Source: Telopea speciosissima (taxonomy: Eukaryota > Streptophyta > Magnoliopsida > Proteales > Proteaceae). Taken from it: a stretch of DNA of 64,000 nt. Positions 25,251 through 37,142 of this stretch are shown one piece after another. Position 1 is the first letter of the stretch, and every line of letters begins with the position of its first letter. The notes beneath the pieces are model-generated. The model made no database searches. It saw nothing but the letters and a program-made list of their open reading frames with translations, and was not told the origin of the DNA. The position numbers and the translations under genes are program-made. The DNA is taken from assembly GCF_018873765.1 (NCBI RefSeq), contig NC_057920.1:13839307-13903306 (forward strand). The letters run 5' to 3'.

Positions 25251-25279
25251 TCACTTACTTGATTATTATATCCTTCCAT
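15504..25279 (-). CDS. BP/KNAT1-like: Class I KNOX homeobox gene, BREVIPEDICELLUS/KNAT1-like
   Basis: TALE homeodomain transcription factor; the BP/KNAT1 group maintains meristematic state and patterns internodes and pedicels with BELL partners. Minus-strand exons: 25279-24866, 24774-24652, 24550-24415, 16690-16437 and 15707-15504, giving 376 aa; all introns are GT-AG. Residues: poly-Asn 11-21, a His run near 54-58, a Gly run before KNOX1 (about 112-155), KNOX2 (about 172-220), ELK at 258-260, and the homeodomain with the PYP loop at 306-308 and WFINQ at 330-334. The C-terminus '...[17 protein letters not shown]...YRLGP' is the BP-type ending, unlike STM. Intron 3 is about 7.7 kb and full of transposon sequence; intron 4 is 729 bp. 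The exon 4 acceptor could instead lie six bases upstream (16696), adding two residues. The frame is intact. Confidence is high for the family, good for the BP subgroup. Confidence 0.95.
16166..16300. repeat. MITE copy in KNOX intron 4
   Basis: Shares 'gttctctgcacta', 'acacatggg' and 'catgtgtctaggc' words with the palindromic family at 1554-1688 and 45063-45195. Its halves pair imperfectly. It lies within the 729-bp intron between the ELK exon and the last exon. Confidence 0.45.
17053..17508. repeat. TIR repeat ('TTGGAAAACCAGGTTTT' family), copy 1
   Basis: Ends read 'aaccacaattggaaaaccag' on the left and, reverse-complemented, 'aaccatagttggaaaactgg' on the right. The body is rich in 'gactcaactcg' and 'gagtcgcg' type words. 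The same family is at 51732-52464. No coding content; TSD unclear. Confidence 0.55.
17509..17872. other. KNOX intron 3 segment, nothing recognised
   Basis: Short spacer between a TIR repeat and an LTR retrotransposon. The small minus-strand Cys/Leu-rich frame at 17605-17802 has no support as a gene. Confidence 0.4.
17873..18276 (-). repeat. 3' LTR of the intronic Copia element
   Basis: About 404 bp, aligning along its whole length with 20595-21024. Shared words include 'acaccatctatcttgctcaa', 'gaatatattcatt' and 'tacataacatatagga'. On the + strand it begins TG. The last base pair of its inner end is altered (CG instead of CA). Confidence 0.85.
18290..19826 (-). pseudogene. Copia RT-RNase H pseudogene
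   Basis: Minus-strand fragments in order: '[20 protein letters not shown]' (start of Copia RT), '[15 protein letters not shown]', 'YVDDIIL' catalytic box, '[20 protein letters not shown]', '[15 protein letters not shown]', '[18 protein letters not shown]', '[15 protein letters not shown]' and '[19 protein letters not shown]' (end of RNase H). Several frameshifts and stops break the frame, so it cannot make a polyprotein. It came with the LTR element. Confidence 0.9.
19835..20255. mobile_element. hAT-like nonautonomous element nested in the Copia element
   Basis: Ends are inverted repeats: 'aatagttgtcacagcgtcac' on the left and 'gatagttgtcatggcgtcct' from the right, reverse-complemented. It is flanked by the 8-bp direct repeat 'ggtcgcag' (19827-19834 and 20256-20263), the TSD length of hAT elements. 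The centre is a purine-rich 'gaagaaatcgaa' repeat that yields artefactual Lys/Arg-rich frames. A short relative is at 52207-52315. Confidence 0.8.
20595..21024 (-). repeat. 5' LTR of the intronic Copia element
   Basis: 430 bp; on the + strand it begins TG and ends CA. It pairs with 17873-18276 but has diverged by scattered substitutions, extra bases and an expanded GA run (about 20981-21002). Confidence 0.85.
21153..21288. repeat. Palindromic MITE in KNOX intron 3
   Basis: Left 'gctgtgtttggtatgcatt' and right (reverse-complemented) 'gcagcatttgttatgcatt' are TIRs, with 'ttgattttgcattct' in both halves. The 5-bp repeat 'ctaaa' flanks it (21148-21152 and 21289-21293). A half copy is near 8430-8500. 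Confidence 0.65.
21294..24414 (-). other. Remaining 5' part of KNOX intron 3
   Basis: AT-rich, with a TC microsatellite at about 22202-22236, a C-run near 22987-23005 and poly-A tracts. Frames such as 24001-24300 have no recognised domain. A GA/TC run (about 24385-24412) sits immediately inside the intron 3 donor. No coding exon was found. Any regulatory sites inside cannot be recognised without comparison to other species. Confidence 0.45.
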
Positions 25280-25379
25280 TTCTCACCAAAACAAGAGCAA
25301 GCAACTGAAAGAAAGATACTTAGAAAAACAAATAAAGAGAGAGAGAGAGAGCAAGAAATAAATTGGAATCCTGGAGACT

Positions 25380-25423
<44 letters not shown>

Positions 25424-26879
25424 GCTCTTTATCTCTATGGAGTATCTATGGGTGAATCACTTCTAGCTTTTTAACCATTGGATTTCTAGACAAATAGTAT
25501 GGATTAAAATCATAAATATCAACTTTGATATTTAAATTCATTTGGAAACTAAACAAAAAAAAAATAATTATGACATAAAGAGAGAATAGGACCTTTGGTT
25601 TCTCTCTCTACAAAATTTCAGTTCCATAAGACCTTCTCCAAGAAATCTCTAAGGAGAAGCTAAGAAAGATCAGATCTCTCATGGTGGTGTTGCACCAGAG
25701 AGAGTGATAAACGTACTATCACGAGCTTTCTGATCTCTCGTGGATCAGCCGGAACCGGCGCCGGCTCCATGTGGTGTGGGTGACAAGACTTTCTTTGAAA
25801 GGAAATATAAAAACAATCCACCCAATAAAATGGAAATATAAAAATATTTTTTTCCTACACAACACGAGAAAAAGGCAAAAGCACAAGTAGATGATTTTTT
25901 CCTTCTCGCTTTCCTATTTTTTTCCACAGATAATATTGATTAGATGTTTCTTTTTCATTAAATGTTAAAAATAGTAATATTTCGAGTTGGTGGTTTGAGT
26001 AACTCTTAGGTTCATTATCATTTAAGGAGGAGGAGGAGGAGGATTAAACTAAAGTTAATCTGTTTTGGTGGGTAACTAAATAAAATTATTAAATACTCAT
26101 CATCATATCATATTATATAATAAATATTATGATTGATTCATTGGAAAGGACCCACCAAGACAATGGTCAAATTAATTAGCATCAATTTTGATTTGTTTTA
26201 TTGATTCTGATGGGATGGTCAAAATTGCAGTCCATAGAATTTAGATTCAAAGAAACCTTTCAAACTTAAAATATCAGAGGGTCAGAATCCTGCAATGGGT
26301 TTATTTTAACTTTTGGTCATGTAGTGTTTCAAAGGAAAAAAAAAAAATCCCCATCTGCGGCCAATAATTCAACACCTGGCAGACGCAATATTCAATAGTA
26401 TCAAACTCAAGAAGAAAGAAAAACTAAATTGGGTCACTTAAGTGTAAATCGTTGGATATTATGTCGGTTAGGTGTCAAGCTCTCAGTCTTGAATTGCACT
26501 GCACTATACCTTTAGAAAATTGGAGAAGATCTAAATCTGTTCAACAAACACAATGGGTCTGCTTAACGGTGCTTATAGCTTACTAGTTCTCATGCGCAAG
26601 TTTTTTTCTCAGAGAAGGGATTCCCAAAAAAGGAAATCCATGTACGATAGAAGGAGGAGAGAGAGTAACACGAGCGAGTTACTCTTATTTTCACTAATTC
26701 CTTCTTAAGTATGAGAATCTAGTGAATTTAGGTATTCCATCAGACTGTGAGATCAAACTCGTGATCTGATTAGTACTTGTAATCAATTGGACTCAACTAG
26801 TTCTCAGTTTTGAAAGGGTTCGTAGGATTTGTGTAAAAAGTGGTCGTCAATCTCCTAGAAATCAATGTTAGCCTAAACA
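25280..26879 (-). promoter_or_regulatory. KNOX upstream region
   Basis: This is 5' of the KNOX start codon on the minus strand. GA runs lie at about 25337-25351 and 25386-25418, in the likely 5' leader. Farther out, 25900-26879 is AT-rich without a recognised gene. No TATA box could be assigned with confidence. Confidence 0.4.
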
Positions 26880-29800
26880 TTGGATGGTTTGAGATTTAGG
26901 AGCAATACATTCCATAATAAAGCTCTATTGGTTAAGTTAATTACTTGGAGATTATTGACTCCTTCTCAAAATTTTCGGATAAAGCTATTAAAGGCTAAGT
27001 ACTATCCTAACTCTAATCTTCTTGATTTATATATCACCATAAATAAGAAGGGTTCTCTTATTTGGGACGGGTTGGATGATATCCAACCTTTACTCAAGTG
27101 CTTAATATGTCAAAAAGTGGGTCATGGATCCTCTAGTTCTATTTGGCATGATCATTGGGGTAGAACCATTGACAATTTTATGGTTCTTACTATCACTTTA
27201 TGAAGTTGATGGTCTCATTAATAGTGATTTGATTTAGTGTTCTCCATGTTTCCTCATCATAGAAGGCTAGCTATCTGGTCACATGCGACGCGTGGTCCTT
27301 GTGCCTAGAAATAGGGTTGCACAAAATGTACGTCGCACCCTCAAGGATTTTCACCTATTCATTGGGGCACGTATTCATTTTGTGTGGTCCTATGTCAGGA
27401 CGCAGGGACATGCACCACACACAACCAGGTAGGGTACTTTCTCCCTTTAAAAATTCCAATTAATTCTATCTTTGGCGAGGATGGATGGATGTGCCCCTTG
27501 TCTCCTTTTGGGGTGTTAAAGCACTAAATTGGTGGTGCATTTTTTTAGTAAAAAATGAGTTAAGGTTATCTCAATACACGCTACCTAGGAAAGTTTGGAA
27601 GATGATTTGGGAATTTTAAGATTCACCTTCGATTTGGAATTGTTTTTATGTAAAATTGGTAGTAGGTAATGTTACTAAAGCTAAACTTGTTCATCATCTA
27701 TTAACCTGTTTGCCCTTTCGGTAAATTGAAAAATTAAGCAGCCTGGTTGAAAGATAGGGATTGGGAGAGTCGAACACACGAACACAAGAAGGAAGACATC
27801 ACAACGGGTTTAACGTGATTCTTTCAGGATACGGGAATATTGCAACTCTTCAAGAATGCAACGTAACTTTCCAGAATTATGGGGAGAACACTTCAAATTT
27901 CAAAATACTCAATAAAGTAAACTTTTATTATTTTGTTCTTTTCTGTCTCAATGAGCATAGCTCTTATATATTTAAAGAGAAAAGTAAACTCTAATTCTCA
28001 AGCCCTAATGGCAATCTATCCTATGGCTATGATTAAATAAAAAAATTATATCACAAAATAATAATAAAAAAATAATTAAATACCAATGAAAATCCTAAGC
28101 TAGGTTCTTTGACAGTTAATAAATACTAAAATTAATAAAATCTAAATTAAGGAGGCTGTAGAAGCAATTCGGATAAGGCCATGTTCCCTTCATGAGTTCG
28201 TCCAAGGGGAGGGCCTTCTCATCAAAACCGTCTCTCTCCCCAAAATCGTCCAAGGCTGTCCATGTGGCATGAGTGTTTAAACAATGCTTCCTTGGGAAAT
28301 TTGTGGTCTTGTTTATTCCATTCCTAAAATATTGATCATGTGTATTGCATCCCCAAAATATAGGAGAGGTTTCCCTAGTTAGGGTTCCAACTTCTTATCC
28401 CACGAACTATCCTCTTTTTAGAATTAAGTTTCCAAGATAATAGCAACCTCCTCCTCTAAAATAGGAAACCATACCTTTTAGCAATCGGTTGGAGATCCTT
28501 CTTGAAGTCAAATCCACATGGCAAGAAGTGATTCGGCCTTGATGATGTGGCCTTGTCTAAAACGACTTAATTTGAAGCTTGGTCGATCTTTGTTCGGTTT
28601 GACATTTAGATCTAGGCCTACATCATTCCCTCAAGGTAGAAATTGAGTTCGTCCTCGAACTCTTGGTCCGATCAATTATGCTCGACATCCACCGGGGTTG
28701 AATGTAAACCAAATAAAGTCATTGGTGATATCTTCAATTACATATAACAGAATTTGCAACACAACTTCAGATTCGATGACGATAGCAATTGATGTGTTCA
28801 ACGCTCGAATAGATGACGCATTCAAATACGATTTGGTAATGATGCTTATACCTTGAAATTGAGGTAGAGATGTGAAAGAAATAAAGTCCAAATATGGATC
28901 ATCATAAGTACTGGCAAACAATTGGAATGAGAGGAAATCATGAGTTGTGACCTCATTGTGGTGAGGGTAGAAATCCTGTCGTGCATTCGAAACATAGTCT
29001 AATTCAAGACTTTCGAAACCACCATATTCATCATTGTACTCATCTTGGTACTCGTCGAAAATTGGAGGTTTACTCAAATCAACCTGAATAAAGATTCGCT
29101 CGTCTGCAACATCATTTGGTGTTGTCATCTCTTGTGTTGATGTCCTCCACGGGAGTTGTATGATCACCTCTATGCTGGGTGCCATCACAACTTCTCAAAT
29201 TTCTCCAAAGCTCTGATTATCAAATAAAGCAGCCTGGTTGGAAGATAGCCAGATAGGGATTGGGAGAGTTGAACACACGAACACAAGAAAAAAAGACATC
29301 GCAACGGGTTTAACGTGACTCTTCAAGGGCACGGGAATATTGCAACTCTTCAAGAATGCAACGTAACTTTCCAGGGTTACGGGGAGAACACTTCAAGTTT
29401 CAAAATACTCAACAGAGTAAACTTTCATTAATTCATTCTTTTTTGTCTCAATGAGCATAGCTCTTACATATTTAAAGAGAAAAATAAACTCTAATACTCA
29501 AGCCCTAATGGCAATCTATCCTACGGCTATGATTAAATAAAAAAATTATATCACAAAATAATTAAATAATTAAATACCAAAGAAAATCCTAAGCTAGGTT
29601 CTTTGACAAATAATAAATACTAAAATTAATAAAATCTAAATTAAGGAACGAGGCTATTGAAGCAATTAGGATAAGGCTTGTTCCCTTCATGAGTTCGTCC
29701 AAGGGGAGGGCCCTCTCATCAAAATCGTCCAAGGCTGTCCATGTGGCATTAGTGTTTAAACAATGCTTCCTTGTGAAATTCATGGTCTTGTTTATTACAT

Positions 29801-30180
29801 TCCTAAAATATAGATCTTGTGTATTTCATCCCTAAAATATAGGAGAGGTTTCTCTTGTTGGGGTTCCAACTTCTTTTCCCACAAGCGATCCTCTTTTTAA
29901 AATTAAGTTTCCAAGATCATAGCAACCTCCTCCTCTAAAATAAGAAACCATAATCCTTTTAGCAATCGGTTGGAGATCCTTCTTAAAGTCAAATCCACAT
30001 AGCAAGGAGTGAATTAGCCTTGATGATGTGGCCTAGTCTGAATCGACTTAATTTGAAGCTTGATCGATCTTGGTTCGGTTTGACATTTAGATCTTGGCCT
30101 GCATCAACAATGAATTTGTGTTCCATATTTTCTTATATTGTTTGGTCTAGAAGCATATTTGGGCACAACACCAGTTAGTG
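26880..30180 (+). mobile_element. LINE fragment split by an LTR element
   Basis: At 26880-27203 the translation has 'GLRFRSNTFHNKALLVKLITW', '...KLLKAKYYPNSNLLD' and '...GHGSSSSIWHDHWG', the C-terminal ORF2 region of an L1-like LINE. It continues degenerately at about 27450-27735 ('TKAKLVHHLLTCLPF') and after the insertion at 30107-30180 ('FVFHIFSYIVWSRSIFG'). A palindromic MITE-like segment lies at about 27266-27450. Dead element. Confidence 0.7.
27736..30106 (-). mobile_element. Small nonautonomous LTR retrotransposon
   Basis: Two long direct repeats (27736-28625 and 29227-30106, about 885 bp each, with a few substitutions and small indels) enclose only about 600 bp. On the minus strand the sequence after the 5' LTR, 'tgataatcagagc' (29211-29223), resembles the initiator-Met tRNA primer-binding site. 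Before the 3' LTR is 'ccttgagggaatgatg', a polypurine-tract-like end. The interior has one 170-codon frame (29188-28676) with no recognised gag or pol domain. It is inserted in a LINE remnant. Flanking bases do not give a clean TSD. Confidence 0.8.
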
Positions 30181-31791
30181 TTTTTTTTTCCCCAAAATAT
30201 AAAGGAGAATTTTTTCTACTTCATGGAAGCAGAAAAAATCCAAGATCCTCAGGTCATTATTACTCGGATTTTTATCTGCCGCTGTAACTGCAGTGTTGCT
30301 GTACTCATCGTGCGACACTACAGATGCCATGTGGGCCATGTGGGGCCCGCTATACACACATGGCACCTACAAAATTCATGTTACAACCCATTTCCACAAC
30401 AACCAACTTAAATATACGCAATTTGCATTGCAACCCATCGGATGCATACTTAGCCTAATAAATGTATGTTGCAAAATTTGGTGTATTAGAAGTTCACCTT
30501 ACTTTAATTGTAGCTTAAATTTGTAGGTAAAAAGAATTTTCAAAGAATATTATCGCGTTAATAAAACTTTCATTAAAAAAGTCAAGATTAGTGCATAACA
30601 ATGTAGTGACTAAAGTATAAGGGTTTACTATCCGATCCCTCAAGCTCCTTCTGATCATGATTATGCAGCTACTTACCCTTACTATATTTAGTAATTATAA
30701 ATTTTTAGATATAATTTTTATTTCTCTTTTTTTTTTTTTTTTGTTTGAAATATTTTTCTCTTCAAATTTAGAAAAATTGATTTTAAAATAAAATAAACTT
30801 TTATAACTAAATTTAGAATGATTTGGAATTAGTTACACAATTATAACTAAATTTAGAATGATTTGAAGTTATGATTACAAAAATGTCCTTCGTTCATTCT
30901 CCTTCCCTTTATTTCTCTTGCAACGAGATAGAGCCATAACATGACTCATATAGCAAAGTGCACAATGTGCTAGTCTCTTCCGAAAACCAAGGCAGGAAAT
31001 AAATAAAGGGAAAGAGAAGCTTGTCCTTGCAGACACAGGAACAAGCGAAATGTCTGTTGTGTCTTCGAGAAATTTCATATTTCCATGGGACCCGGCGATC
31101 ATTTCGTTCGGCTTGTATTTGGACAGAGGAGCAGCATACCACACACACCCAGTATCATTCTTTCTCTCATAAAATAAATATATTTTTTGATCGCAACTGT
31201 TGATTGGGTTATAAAATTCTTATTCAAATTGTCGTGGAATTAACCAGAAACAAGTCGGACTCCGTATAATTTACCTGTATTAGTCTTTAATTCAATCGAA
31301 ACCAACATACTTAGAATCAGGGTTGATTGGAATCGGCCGATTTCAACAATTCCGATTTGATTTTAAAACCCTAAGAAGCACCCTCTACTCTTAGGCATCA
31401 CATGGTTGTTAAAAAGAAACTGTAGAAAGTTTTTTTATTTATTAATGAGAACCAAAAAAAAAGAAAACGTCACCTTCAAACAAAAGTGAGATATCTTAGC
31501 TACCTTAGAAACTGTAGAAAGTGTTGTTTATGCATGTGCTCAAAGTTCCTATTGAATCCAAAATGAATCTTGTAATACCTAATCATTTAGGGTATCATGT
31601 CCATTCCCAGGTCCTTCGTTGGATATTAAGGTGTTATATGAGCTTATGAACTAATAATAATAATAATAATTCACAGTGAGTATACCCATGAAGTTGACTA
31701 CGTGGTGAAATAAATTGAATATATTAAAATTTCTTATATTTTAAAAAATAATTGAAAACAAATGATTGACCCAAAAAACAAATTAACATGT
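30181..31791. other. Intergenic, no gene recognised
   Basis: AT-rich with poly-T at about 30729-30742 and an ATA repeat at about 31650-31671. Short frames on both strands at 30875-31203 overlap each other and show no domain. Confidence 0.4.
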
Positions 31792-31800
31792 TAATACAAG

Positions 31801-33156
<1,356 letters not shown>

Positions 33157-33271
33157 TAATACAAGAGGGTATATTTTGCTTTTAAATTTTACATGGGGCT
33201 GTTTTTGGGGGGATGAATATCAAATATATTCAATGAAGTGCAAAGAATAAAGGGCACCCAATGGTGGATCT

Positions 33272-33427
33272 GGCTCCTCTCCAGGGAGCTCAGCGCCCAG
33301 GGAATGCTCAGGGGGCATCCAAGGGTTGGACTGTGTCGCACACATTTTGGTGCATGTCAAGGGATTTGTGCGGCACAGCCCAATGGTTGGATGCCTCCTA
33401 GGTGTGCTGGGCTCCCTGAAGAGGAGC
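33272..33427. repeat. Palindromic MITE
   Basis: Left 'ggctcctctccagggagc' and right 'gctccctgaagaggagc' pair as inverted repeats; 'ggcatcc' and 'ggatgcc' and 'gtcgcac' and 'gtgcggcac' words extend the pairing. No clear TSD. Confidence 0.55.
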
Positions 33428-33549
33428 TCAATGCCCCAACAGCGAGGTAGAGAGAGAGAGAGGAGGAAGGAGGGAAAAGAACACTGCCCAATTAGGCAGG
33501 CAACATACCCCTAGCTTCAAAACCGATAGCATCCCAAATTTGTTGAAAC

Positions 33550-35165
33550 ATCCTTAACTTGATAGTCTATCTTCTAAGATTTTTCTCGTACCACACATGA
33601 TACACAATGGCACAGAAAGAAAGCTTACCAACATAATCACAAGAAGTTTTCCCTGTGAAGGAAGACCTAACCCAACACCATTCATGGTCAAAATCATGGA
33701 TTGGTCTCGGGCTTGACCAACATTTCCAAATGATTCCTTCCCATGGAGAGTGGCAGAAGGGGGACTAGAAAAACAAATGCTCCACCATCTTATTAGAACC
33801 ATTTCAACAAAGGACAAACGAAGATGATGTCGGATCGACAGATCTTGAAGCAACATCATGGTAGAGAGGACTTTGGAAAGAGCGTGTCATGAGATGAAAC
33901 TATGTCTCAAGATGTTCTTTTGGAATCAAACCACCAAAGACCAAGGAACCAAAGGAAACCTAGAGCGGACCAAGTCCCACATGAAGGCAAATGAAAATCT
34001 CCTCGAGGAAGTGGCCTCCCCAACTCACCACTACCTCATGGCCTTCTCCTAATGGAAGGGTGGGCAACCCAAGCATTTTGGAGGAGAGGGGAAGAGGCAG
34101 GACTCGGACACCAAGAACCATCAACCAGAATCAAAGAGACTAATGCCATACGGTCAGCACCCACATCATACCTAATCTGATTGCCTTAACTGTCAAGGAA
34201 CACTCTGTGCGAGTGCTAATGGTCGAGCCAAAGAAGAGTGATAGCTCCGTCATCGATTCTTGAAGATCACACCCCTCATGAGATGCGTAAGCTTCATTCT
34301 TTGCTTCTGGACTGAAGACGAGTCTTGGGAACATATCATAGTCCAAATTGAGTCTTTTCTTAGGTACTTTGCATAGATCCACTTTGCCTAAAATGCTAGG
34401 GTGTCTCCATGAAATCTTCCAAATGAACTTAAGAACACCCACCTTAGACACATCTTTGATGTGCCAGATGTCTAGCCCTCCCTCAGATTTCGACTTGCAC
34501 ACTAAAATCCAACTTATAATATGATGGAACTTGTTATTTTCGTTGTCTTTCCAAAGAAAATCATTAATCAATGACTCCAACTAATGGGAAATGGCAGTGA
34601 GCAGTCCAAAAGTTCCAAACTAGTAGATATAAGAGGACTGCATCACCGATTGGACTAGCTAGCACCACTCTGCTTGCATAAGATAGAAGCTTGGTTTTCC
34701 GTAATTGGAACTTTTTTCTAAGCAAATCAAGCATAGGAGTACAATGATGGGATCTCAATCTAGCGGCCAAATGGGGAATCCTTAGATACTTAATGAGGAA
34801 GTGACCCAAGGAAATCCTAGTGATCCTATTAAAATCTCTTTACACGTCTTCAGACACCCTGGCCAAGAACAGGGAAAATTTCTTCTTATTGACCGATAGC
34901 AAGGACATAACAGTGAAAGCATGAACAACAATCATAAATCGGATGAGCAAGGAAGAATATTCTTTAGCGAAGATGACAAGATCATCAACGAAGGCAAGGT
35001 GCGATAGCTTGATTGATTTACACTTCGGGAATAGCTCAATAAGATTTTGATCCACAAGAATATAGGCTACGAGACAAGAGGTTTGTTTAGATATTTTTTT
35101 TGGGGGGTTAAAGCTTATATAGCTTATGCAAAGGATTTTTGTAACCTTTTTGCCTATACTCACAG
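33550..35165 (-). mobile_element. LINE ORF2 fragment (reverse transcriptase)
   Basis: The minus strand reads 'LSHLAFVDDLVIFAKEYSS' (RT catalytic FVDD), '...VNKKKFSLFLARV', 'FLIKYLRIPHLAARL', 'KTKLLSYASRVVLASPI', 'INDFLWKD' and 'SEGGLDIWHIKDVSKV'. This is the order of L1-type ORF2 from RT to its C-terminal region. Frameshifts and stops occur throughout. It is 5'-truncated at about 35165, as LINE copies usually are. Confidence 0.85.
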
Positions 35166-35242
35166 AATTTGAATATTGTTAGTTGATTATTGTATAAAAT
35201 TCTTCTTTCCCTGTATACAAATTTTTTAAGAATAAGGGGAAA

Positions 35243-35410
35243 ATGGTTTCTGTGGGGGACCATGGCGCTTGTGCCTAGACACAAGAGGGGATGAAATGAC
35301 CATCCCGCCCCTATAAAATGCAAAATGACCGCCTCCGTTGATACCCTTGCATGCGCTCCTATTGGCTCCCATATATGCGCACAAGGGCTATGCTCCCCCA
35401 CCGGTAACAA
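35243..35410. repeat. MITE-like inverted repeat
   Basis: 'ctgtgggggaccatggcgcttgtgc' and the opposing '...gcacaagggctatgctcccccacc' pair across the segment. Similar word content occurs at 35950-36135 and 44030-44205. Confidence 0.45.
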
Positions 35411-35522
35411 TTCCCCTAAGAATAAATATACAAATAAAACTAAGCTACATTTGATTATTCTTATCCAACTAGCAGATTAGATAGATGGGTTTAATCACAA
35501 GAGGCACATCGAACCTGAAAGC

Positions 35523-35557
<35 letters not shown>

Positions 35558-35681
35558 ATGTATTTATCCAAAAGCGTTGAAAGAGAAGATTTGATATGTC
35601 ATAAAAATTTTGAGAGGCAAAAGGAAAAAAGGTAATCAATATTTGATTAATTTTAGGGAAAAAGAACTTTGTGTAGCATAG

Positions 35682-35853
35682 GGAATTTGTATCACCTCCA
35701 ATTCGCTGTCCGCTCTAATTCCCTTCAATTCCTCATATAGGAACAGAAATGACCACTCTACCCCCTGTCGGAACACATTGCCCAAGGTGGGGTAGGGTGG
35801 TCATTTCTGCTCCTATGTGAGGAATTGGAGGGAATTGGAGATGATAACGATTC
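35682..35853. mobile_element. Mutator-type MITE, 172 bp
   Basis: Ends 'ggaatttgtatcacctccaa' and, from the right, 'gaatcgttatcatctccaat' are TIRs. The inner halves pair through 'cctca(t/c)ataggaRcagaaatg'. The flanks 'gtagcatag' (35673-35681) and 'gtggcatag' (35854-35862) are a 9-bp TSD with one mismatch. It shares the terminal 'TATC.TCTCCAATTCC' with 39673-39873. Confidence 0.7.
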
Positions 35854-35855
35854 GT

Positions 35856-36490
35856 GGCATAGGCTAGCATTCCCATGAGTCTATCTCAGCACCCTTATTT
35901 TAAGGAGGAGATAGATAGACACGTGGGAGTGTCATACTCGGGATAGAAAACTGCTTCCCTTAATTTTACTAAGGGAAAAGGGTTTTGTGGGGTGAGTATG
36001 GTGTGATGCCTGTGCCACACACAGGAGACTCATAAAATGTGAAATGATTGCCCTTCTTGAATCTTGATGCATTTGTGTGTTTCCATTGGCTCCCGTGCAT
36101 GCAAGGCTCTCGCTCCCAACACGAAACACTCCCCCTTTTATTAAAAAAAGAAAGCAATTTTCTGTACGAGTGTGGCCTATGTAAGCACTCCCAAATGTCT
36201 ATCTCTCTTCATTAAAATAAGGGTGGTAGAGATGTCTTTTCACATGGGGGAGAAGAGAGATAGACTCATGGGAGTGTTGGCATAGACCACACTCCCGGAC
36301 AAAAAAAAATTTCCCCTAAAAAAAATATAGGAAGTAGTTTTCTGTATGAGAGTGTGGCTTATGCCAGCACTTCCATGTGTCTATCTTTCTCCTTCTTAAA
36401 ACAAAGGGGTAGAGGTGTCTTTTCACATGAAGAGGAGAAAGATAGACTCATAGGAGTGTTGGTGTAGGCCATACTTATAGATAGAAAACT
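35856..36490. repeat. Cluster of three or four adjacent palindromic MITEs
   Basis: Units at 35856-35946, 36163-36302 and 36333-36490 share the paired ends 'gtgtggcctatgYcagcactccc' and 'gggagtgttggYgtaggccac' and the inner '(t)gtctatctctc'. A differently built unit lies at 35950-36135. This is the same family as the one cut by the window start. Confidence 0.6.
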
Positions 36491-37101
36491 TTTTTACAAT
36501 TGAATTTTTCTTTTAGGATCAAATTATTTGATTTTACAAAGAGGAAAGAGATCCCCCACTTCTCCACCACCACCACCACCACCTCCAAAGGAAAAGGTAA
36601 AAGGAAAAACAATTAAAAGAACAAGCTTTCTGCGGTTGATGACTTGATTCCCTCTATGAATTTACCACGGGTGAGAAGTGACTCAAATGAGAGTTGAGAA
36701 GTGAGAAGTGAGAATTGAGAATTGAGAATTGAGAATTGAGAAATGAGAAATGAGAAATGAGAAATGAAAAATCGTATCTTTCTGAGAAAAAAAAAATAAG
36801 ACAGAAAAGAAAACTGTCAGTCATATCTACGAGTGAAGTTTCAGACTTCAAACTTTCAGTTTTTCATCTCTGAAAGCGATAGTAATAAAGGAGTGAAGGC
36901 GCTAGAGTCAGAGAGGTCTGTATAGGTACGATTGTCTTTTCAACGGTAAACAGTAGAAACCCCTTCTGTTTCCTATTCTCATCAATCTGTAACAGTTACT
37001 GTGAGTGACACTGACGCTACTACACTACAACACTCCACTACTCCACTAAATAGCTACTCTCTCACGCTCACCAATGAATTATTATTATGAATAGAGATTA
37101 T

Positions 37102-37142
<41 letters not shown>

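Noticed and set aside
25057-25254. Frames antisense or shifted to KNOX exon 1, with poly-Ile or poly-Tyr
   Set aside because: They are triplet-repeat shadows of the poly-Asn and poly-His runs in the real KNOX frame.
28676-29188. 170-codon minus-strand frame as a host gene
   Set aside because: It lies wholly inside the nonautonomous LTR element between its two LTRs and has no recognised family, so I treat it as element sequence.
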